Source of the DNA: Kiritimatiellia bacterium
Lineage (GTDB): Bacteria; Verrucomicrobiota; Kiritimatiellia; RFP12; UBA1067
DNA: 44,330 nt
Direction of reading: 5' to 3'
NCBI GenBank assembly: GCA_024405395.1
Contig: JAKSOW010000012.1
Coordinates: 1 to 44,330, forward strand
Both the position numbers and the translations under genes were made by a program. Each line of letters starts with the position of its first letter. Position 1 is the stretch's first letter. Below, one piece after another: positions 39,781 to 44,330 of this stretch. The notes below the pieces were generated by a model, which worked only from the letters and a program-made list of their open reading frames with translations, was not told where the DNA came from and made no database searches.

Positions 39781-40818
39781 ATGATTACGCAGACTTCCAT
39801 CAGCTACTACGGGCTGAACTATGTTGAGCATGCCGAGGCGGACTTCAAGGAGATGAAGGCGCATGGCGTCACGCAGGTGATCCTGGCGGTGACTGAATTC
39901 GATTTCGACTTCTGGCGGCCGAACATCCCCAAGATCGTCGACAAGGCGCATGAGCTGGGGCTGCGCGTACTGATTGACCCCTGGGGCAACGGCAAGTACT
40001 TCGGCGGCGAACAGGTCTCGAAGTTCCTCCAGGACAACGTGGAGAACCGCCAGGTGAGTGCGCTCACGGGCGAGAAGCTGCCGTATGCCTGCTTCAACAC
40101 GAACAGCTACCGTGACTACTTCAAGAACTTCTGCACCACGCTGGCGCGCGAGGCGAAGCCGGACGGCTTCTTCTGGGATGAGCCGCACTACGCCTTCCCC
40201 AAGGGCATTGCCTCCATCACTGGCGGCGTGGCCGACGACTGGACGTGCTACTGCCCCGTGTGCCGCAAGCGCTTTGAGGACTACTATGGCTATCCGATGC
40301 CGCGTTACATGACGAACGACGTGAAGCAGTTCCGCTGGCGAGAGGCGCTGGTCGTGCTCTCGGATACGTCCAAGGCACTCAAGGAGATCGACCCCAAGCT
40401 CGAGATCACGTGCTGCGTGCACGCCACGCAGAACGGCTACTATGTGAGCGAGTACCGCGGCTACGACAACTGGGATATGGTCGGCGCCTGTCCCTATTTC
40501 GACGTGTTCTCCACAACCATCATCAACTGGGCGCTGCCGGAGGACTTCTACCGCGACATCACGGCCCGCACGGTCGCGATCGCGAAGAAGTACGGCAAGA
40601 AGTCCGAGCGCTGGCTGATGGGCTACTACAAGCAGCCCAAAGACTGGAAGCAGATCGACAAGTGGGTCGATATTGCCGAGGAGGCGGGTGTTGACCGCCT
40701 CGCCGCCTGGACCTACCGGGGCGGCTACGGCACGGTGGTCGGTGCGCCCGACGCGCTTGAGCTTTGGGATAACATCGGCCGCAACTACCGGCGCGTCTGC
40801 AAGAAGGGCCGCAAGTAA
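39781..40818 (+). CDS. cytoplasmic TIM-barrel protein, glycoside-hydrolase-like
   Basis: This 345-aa protein has no signal peptide. The pattern of alternating strands and helices, with ITQTSISYYGLNYVEHAEADFKEM at the start and GLRVLIDPWGNGKYFGG, FFWDEPHYAFP, TCYCPVCRKRFEDYYGYPM, LEITCCVH and LAAWTYRGGYGTVVG further on, fits a (beta/alpha)8 barrel. The acidic FFWDEPH at a strand end is a possible catalytic site. A CXC..C cysteine cluster near residues 157-162 could bind metal. Neighbouring genes (SIS, PfkB, AGE epimerase) indicate carbohydrate metabolism. The exact family was not recognised. Confidence 0.65.
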   Translation: MITQTSISYYGLNYVEHAEADFKEMKAHGVTQVILAVTEFDFDFWRPNIPKIVDKAHELGLRVLIDPWGNGKYFGGEQVSKFLQDNVENRQVSALTGEKLPYACFNTNSYRDYFKNFCTTLAREAKPDGFFWDEPHYAFPKGIASITGGVADDWTCYCPVCRKRFEDYYGYPMPRYMTNDVKQFRWREALVVLSDTSKALKEIDPKLEITCCVHATQNGYYVSEYRGYDNWDMVGACPYFDVFSTTIINWALPEDFYRDITARTVAIAKKYGKKSERWLMGYYKQPKDWKQIDKWVDIAEEAGVDRLAAWTYRGGYGTVVGAPDALELWDNIGRNYRRVCKKGRK

Positions 40819-40833
40819 GTTAGGCGAAGAGAC

Positions 40834-42081
40834 ATGGTGGAGAGACGGGAGTTCCTGATGGGACTGGGCGCAGCGGCGTTTTCGCCGCTGCTGCCCGGTT
40901 GCCTCGCCCTCGGCGGTGACCGGGCGTATCTCACAGACGTGCGTCGCCGTTACGAGCGTGAACTGCTGGAGCGGGTCGTCCCGTTCTGGGAAACTCATTC
41001 CGTCGATCGCGAATACGGCGGCTTCATCACCTGCCTGGATCGAAACGGCGCGGCGTACGACACGTTCAAGCATCTCTGGATGCAGTGGCGCGAGGTCTAC
41101 ATGTTCGCCGCGCTCTGGAATGCCGGGTACCGCGAGCGCCGGTTCCTCGACCTGGCACGGCACGGATTCGACTTCCTCTGGCGTCACGGACGGATGCCGG
41201 ACGGTTCCTACCACTATATGCTCGACCGACAGGGTGGGGTGCTGACGGACAAGGACGGCGGACAGGAGGTGTTCACCGAGAGTTTCGCCGCCATCGGATG
41301 CGCCGAGCTCTATCGGGCTACAGGCGATGAGCGCTTCCGCGCCGAGTCGTTGAGTGCCTACCGCGTCTATCGGCGCAAGACGGCCGGGGGTAGCGGCAAA
41401 TACGAACTTCTTGCCTATCCGATGATCGAGCTCAACGTGGTACAGACCCTCCGTGCGGCATTTGGCGGATACGAGGATGAGATCGTGTCCTGCATCCGGC
41501 GCATCCGCCGTTTCGCCCATCCGGAGACGGGTGTCATGTTCGAACGGGCGCCAAAGGGCGGCGGATTCGAGCTGGACACGCAGTTCGGGCGGTTCGTGAA
41601 TCCCGGTCACGCATTGGAGGGACTGTCGTTCATCATGCATCGTCTCGCCGAACAGCCGGATGCGGAGCTGGCGGACTTCGTCCGTCGCGAAGTGCGGATC
41701 ATGGGCGAGTTCGGATGGGATCCAGTCGAGGGGGGCATCTGGTATTTTCGGGATGCGCTCGGCAGGCCTATGTCTCGTCACGAGTATTTCCTCAAGGCCT
41801 GGTGGCCGCAGAACGAGGCTGCGAGCGCGATGCTTCAGGCCTATGCGCTGACGGGCGACGCGTGGTATCTCGACTTCTTCCGCAAGATTGACGACTTCAC
41901 CTGGACGAACCTGCGCGATGCCGAAGGCGGCGAGTGGTTCGCCTATGCACCTGTCGCCGGTCGTGCGTTTCACGATTACAAGGGCAGTCGGTTCAAGGGC
42001 TTCTTTCACTTGCCGCGATTCCTGCTTAACAGCATTCAAACGATCGACCTCATGGAACGGAACGGTTTCGGGAAGGCATGA
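40834..42081 (+). CDS. AGE-family epimerase-like protein, Tat lipoprotein
   Basis: This 415-aa (alpha/alpha)6-barrel protein belongs to the N-acylglucosamine 2-epimerase/cellobiose epimerase family. Landmarks are EYGGFITCLDRNGAAYDTFKHLWMQWREVYMFAAL, the FTESFAAIG region, NPGHALEGLSFIMHR with a barrel histidine, WWPQNEAASAMLQAY and FFHLPRFLLNSI with the second histidine. It starts with a twin-arginine signal (RREFLMG) and a lipobox-like LLPGC, so it is probably exported folded and anchored, unusual for this family, which is mostly cytosolic. It likely isomerises an amino sugar or disaccharide outside the membrane. It overlaps the next gene by 4 nt. Confidence 0.8.
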   Translation: MVERREFLMGLGAAAFSPLLPGCLALGGDRAYLTDVRRRYERELLERVVPFWETHSVDREYGGFITCLDRNGAAYDTFKHLWMQWREVYMFAALWNAGYRERRFLDLARHGFDFLWRHGRMPDGSYHYMLDRQGGVLTDKDGGQEVFTESFAAIGCAELYRATGDERFRAESLSAYRVYRRKTAGGSGKYELLAYPMIELNVVQTLRAAFGGYEDEIVSCIRRIRRFAHPETGVMFERAPKGGGFELDTQFGRFVNPGHALEGLSFIMHRLAEQPDAELADFVRREVRIMGEFGWDPVEGGIWYFRDALGRPMSRHEYFLKAWWPQNEAASAMLQAYALTGDAWYLDFFRKIDDFTWTNLRDAEGGEWFAYAPVAGRAFHDYKGSRFKGFFHLPRFLLNSIQTIDLMERNGFGKA

Positions 42082-44018
42082 ACATGATGAAACAGAAACA
42101 GGCGGTGGTGTTCGCGCTGGTGCTGGCGGCTTCGGCCGTCGGAGCAGCGCAGACATGGTATGTGCGCGGCGGGACGGAGAAATTCCGGGCCTTTTTGAAG
42201 GCGGCGGGCGGGCCGGACGTCACCATCGAGACGTTCGCCGACATGGCCTACATGCCGTTCGACACGGCGACGAATGCCGTCTTCTTCGTGTTGCCGGACT
42301 ACGAAAAGGGCAAGTGCTTCTTGCCGGACCTCGGCCAGAACAGCGTCCGTGCCGAGAAGGCACTCGAACGCGGCAACCGCCTGTACGTCGAGAACTCGAT
42401 CTCGTCCGGCGCCGACACGATCCGTTTGCTGGGCGCCGAGGTCTATGGAACGAAGCCTGTGCGCATCAGCCAGGAGTACATCGAGTTCAACGACGACGTT
42501 CTGCAGGCACGGTTGTCGTCCTACCTGCCGGCGGGGACGCGCTCGCCCAACTTGCGCAAGCCGGCGAAGGCAGTCGCGAGTGTCTCGGACTGTTTGGGTG
42601 TCCACGGTGTCCGCAAGCCCGGTACGCATCGTCTGCCGGTGCTGGTCGCGTCGCATGACGCGAAGGTGCATGCGGCGTTTATCGATTTCTCGCGGTTCGA
42701 TCCGCACTCCATGCGTCCGTACGTCGGCTGGAAGGCGTTCTATCCCGACTTTCTCAAGCGCGTCGCCGGTGCGGATCCGCAGCGCGTCGTGGCGGCGTTG
42801 GCGGTGACGTATCCCGACTTCATGGGCGATTCCAATGGGACGGACGTTAAGGCACTCGTCCAGCGGGCAATGGCCTGGCATCAGAAGAGCGGTGTGCTGA
42901 TTGCGCCGGACGGGACGAAGGGAATGTACGAGGCGATCGTGTCCGACACGCTCGGCTACCGCAAGGGATTACGCGGCGATTGCCACTTTCTGACGGCCGC
43001 GCTCTTCGCCTGCGCCGGCAAGCGCTATGGCAACGCGGACTGGACGCGGATCGGCACCAACCTTGCCGATTTCGCGTTGTCGCGAGGCTTCCAGACGAAG
43101 GAGGGCTTCATCCGCTGGTTCGATCGCGAGTATCCCGGCTATGCCGGTCACACTGTCTACTCGTCCGACATGGGACGCTCTTCGCTCGGACTCATCAACC
43201 TCTACAAAGCGACGGGCGAGGAGCGTTATCTGTCCGCAGCCCGGAAGGCCGCAGAGGCGTTTCTCCTCTGGATGGATGGACGCGGACTCAACAGCGGGCA
43301 CTTCGATCACGTCGACGACGGAGGCTGGAAGGGGCGCGGCACGAGCGACAATCCCGTCTTCTACGCGGAGATGATCTCTTTCCTGCTGCAGCTCGGCGAG
43401 AAGAAGTACACGGACGTTGCGCTCCTCACGCTTGAAAAGATCAACGAGAAGTTCCCGGATGTCGCGCCGTTCGGTTTCTCCGACAATTTCACCTACAGCC
43501 GCTACCTGATGATGCTCGCGTGCGCCCAGCGGGCGTCCGACCGCGACTACTCGGACCGCATCAACCGGACGCTCGCGTTCTTCACGAAACACCTCCATCC
43601 GGCGGGTGGCATCGAGGAGACGCCGATTCGCCTCATTGACGACGGCGAGGCAGGCATCGGCATGGGCGACGGCAGCGACCACATCACGGACATCCTCTAC
43701 TGCGACTATCTGGTGCTGAACGCGCTTTCGGTCATGATGAAGCTGCCGGAGAACCGGCGTGGAACGGTCGACCTGGCGGCCGTCAGGAATCTGTACGCGG
43801 CATTGCGGGCATTTCTCCTGAAGGTCCAGATTGCATCCGATGATCCGCGCTTCGACGGCGCCTGGATGCGGGCGTACGATATGGACATCGGTGAATACTA
43901 CGGACTCGACAAGGACACGGGGTGGGGGGCGTACTGCATTGAAACCGGCTGGGTGACCGGGTTCATTCCGCTCGTCTTCATGTATGAGGATTCGGGCGAA
44001 TCGTTTTTCTTCAGGTGA
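42078..44018 (+). CDS. secreted six-hairpin glycosidase-like protein with N-terminal domain
   Basis: This 646-aa protein has a signal peptide (MNMMKQKQAVVFALVLAASAVGAA). Residues ~25-250 form an alpha/beta region (WYVRGGTEKFRAFLKAAGGPDVTIETF ... NRLYVENSISSGADTIRLLG) that resembles glutamine-amidotransferase/ThuA-like folds. Residues ~265-640 look like an (alpha/alpha)6 six-hairpin glycosidase barrel (GLRGDCHFLTAALFACAGKRYG, SSDMGRSSLGLINLYKATGEERYLSAARKAAEAFLLW, ETGWVTGFIPLVF). Such barrels include unsaturated glucuronyl and rhamnogalacturonyl hydrolases. It overlaps the AGE gene (ATGA) and is probably co-expressed with it. The family is not certain. Confidence 0.7.
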   Translation: MNMMKQKQAVVFALVLAASAVGAAQTWYVRGGTEKFRAFLKAAGGPDVTIETFADMAYMPFDTATNAVFFVLPDYEKGKCFLPDLGQNSVRAEKALERGNRLYVENSISSGADTIRLLGAEVYGTKPVRISQEYIEFNDDVLQARLSSYLPAGTRSPNLRKPAKAVASVSDCLGVHGVRKPGTHRLPVLVASHDAKVHAAFIDFSRFDPHSMRPYVGWKAFYPDFLKRVAGADPQRVVAALAVTYPDFMGDSNGTDVKALVQRAMAWHQKSGVLIAPDGTKGMYEAIVSDTLGYRKGLRGDCHFLTAALFACAGKRYGNADWTRIGTNLADFALSRGFQTKEGFIRWFDREYPGYAGHTVYSSDMGRSSLGLINLYKATGEERYLSAARKAAEAFLLWMDGRGLNSGHFDHVDDGGWKGRGTSDNPVFYAEMISFLLQLGEKKYTDVALLTLEKINEKFPDVAPFGFSDNFTYSRYLMMLACAQRASDRDYSDRINRTLAFFTKHLHPAGGIEETPIRLIDDGEAGIGMGDGSDHITDILYCDYLVLNALSVMMKLPENRRGTVDLAAVRNLYAALRAFLLKVQIASDDPRFDGAWMRAYDMDIGEYYGLDKDTGWGAYCIETGWVTGFIPLVFMYEDSGESFFFR

Positions 44019-44026
44019 CAGAAGAC

Positions 44027-44134
44027 ATGGGCGAATACCTTGCGGAAATCAGAGCGGTTCTTGGGCGAATCGAGCCCGAAGCGACGGAGATGCTCATCGC
44101 CACACCGGGGAGGGCGCCGTCGTCTGCCATGTAA
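44027..44134 (+). pseudogene. truncated 5' end of a SIS-domain gene
   Basis: The 35-codon frame (MGEYLAEIRAVLGRIEPEAT, then EMLIATPGRAPSSAM) matches the first ~23 residues of the SIS protein at 38138 (MSVYLDQITALLKRIEVEQA): Y-L, I, A, L, R-I-E, E and A are identical. After that it departs into unrelated sequence and stops. This looks like the remnant of a SIS gene whose body was lost, sitting just ahead of another SIS gene start. Confidence 0.6.
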
Positions 44135-44161
44135 TCCCGTCATTGCCATTTCGAACCAACA

Positions 44162-44182
44162 ACTAACCACTAACGACTAACA
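44162..44182 (+). repeat. three tandem ACTAACN heptamers
   Basis: ACTAACC, ACTAACG and ACTAACA follow each other without gaps in the short gap before the last gene. A one-base-variable tail on a perfect six-base core suggests slippage or a small dispersed motif. Confidence 0.7.
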
Positions 44183-44203
44183 GACAACAACTCAATAAAC
44201 TCC

Positions 44204-44330
44204 ATGATTAACGATTACGGCTATATCGAAAAGGCCATCGCCAACATCAAGGCGGTGGCGGAGAAGCAAGAGGCCAACATCAAGGCGGCGGCGACGCTGA
44301 TGGCGGACGCCATTGCGGCCGACAAGCTCA
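44204..44330 (+). CDS. SIS-domain protein, partial (runs off the window)
   Basis: The frame opens MINDYGYIEKAIANIKAVAE and reads through the window end as KQEANIKAAATLMADAIAADKL. The helix pattern parallels the N-terminus of the SIS protein at 38138 (YLDQITALLKRIEVEQAGAL then TAAAEAAANVI), so it is probably a second UPF0309-type SIS protein. No Shine-Dalgarno is obvious. Only 42 residues are visible, so the call is tentative. Confidence 0.55.
   Translation, partial: MINDYGYIEKAIANIKAVAEKQEANIKAAATLMADAIAADKL

Noticed and set aside
39523-42156. 877-codon open frame on the minus strand
   Set aside because: It spans across three convincing plus-strand genes and their gaps and has no motif; a shadow frame.
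1-44330. CRISPR arrays, tRNA or rRNA genes
   Set aside because: No regularly spaced 25-40-base repeats, no T-loop GTTCRANNC with acceptor pairing, and no rRNA-like sequence were found. The short phased repeats at 30118 are too short and degenerate for CRISPR.

Overview
This is a GC-rich bacterial chromosome segment with long genes, many of them with signal peptides. The combination of a LamG/beta-strand-repeat surface protein, an exosortase fused to an EpsI-like tail, XylR-type LacI/AraC hybrid regulators, Tat-exported lipoprotein carbohydrate enzymes (GH109, AGE epimerase), a VIT/vWA protein and a kinase-ECF sigma pair suggests the Verrucomicrobiota/Kiritimatiellota/Lentisphaerota neighbourhood, probably a glycan-degrading, gut-type organism. 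No rRNA or tRNA gene was seen, so the phylum is inferred from gene content only.

Layout. 1-3.9 kb: an accessory segment with three minus-strand genes (a DUF3987-like P-loop ATPase, a 120-aa unknown and a 529-aa unknown). It is bounded by inverted ACAGGATT-type repeats. 4.0-4.8 kb: an AbiEii-like nucleotidyltransferase overlapping a 62-aa basic protein. 4.9-10.0 kb: a 1343-aa secreted LamG/beta-repeat protein converging on a membrane acyltransferase. 10.1-12.4 kb: a GH109-type enzyme and a Crp/Fnr-type regulator. 12.4-13.2 kb: a non-coding stretch packed with hairpins, then AT-rich direct repeats and the murG promoter. 13.2-17.9 kb: murG, exosortase-EpsI and a WecA-Rossmann fusion, joined by 4-nt overlaps as a cell-envelope/extracellular-polysaccharide operon. 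17.9-23.1 kb: malic enzyme and a secreted three-part protein (nucleoside-hydrolase-like, DUF6807-like and PL11 rhamnogalacturonan lyase). 23.1-30.0 kb, minus strand: a solitary MalG-type permease, alanine racemase, a secreted PHP-like protein and a VIT/vWA/DUF2135 protein. 30.0-30.5 kb: a repeat-rich regulatory region. 30.5-34.4 kb: Ser/Thr kinase, ECF sigma factor and a secreted LRR_5 protein. 34.5-35.7 kb: a XylR-like regulator (minus). 35.8-38.1 kb: an HGSNAT/DUF5009-like acyltransferase and a REP-associated transposase with an extra C-terminal domain. 38.1-44.3 kb: a carbohydrate cluster (SIS isomerase, PfkB kinase, TIM-barrel protein, AGE epimerase, six-hairpin glycosidase-like protein, a broken SIS 5' end and the start of another SIS gene).

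Two themes run through the window. The promoters that can be read share an extended -10 element, TG(G/C)TATAAT. Several genes (LamG protein, membrane acyltransferase, alr, kinase, XylR-like regulator and a 27-codon micro-ORF) have their ATG only 6-11 nt after the -10 hexamer with no Shine-Dalgarno, which points to leaderless mRNAs. The second theme is domain fusion: exosortase+zinc ribbon+EpsI, WecA+Rossmann, nucleoside hydrolase-like+DUF6807+PL11, and HUH transposase+DprA-like. The most unusual non-coding items are the hairpin chain at 12484-12836, the four 21-22-bp phased repeats at 30118-30192 and the TGGGAAYAT repeats at 30268-30476.
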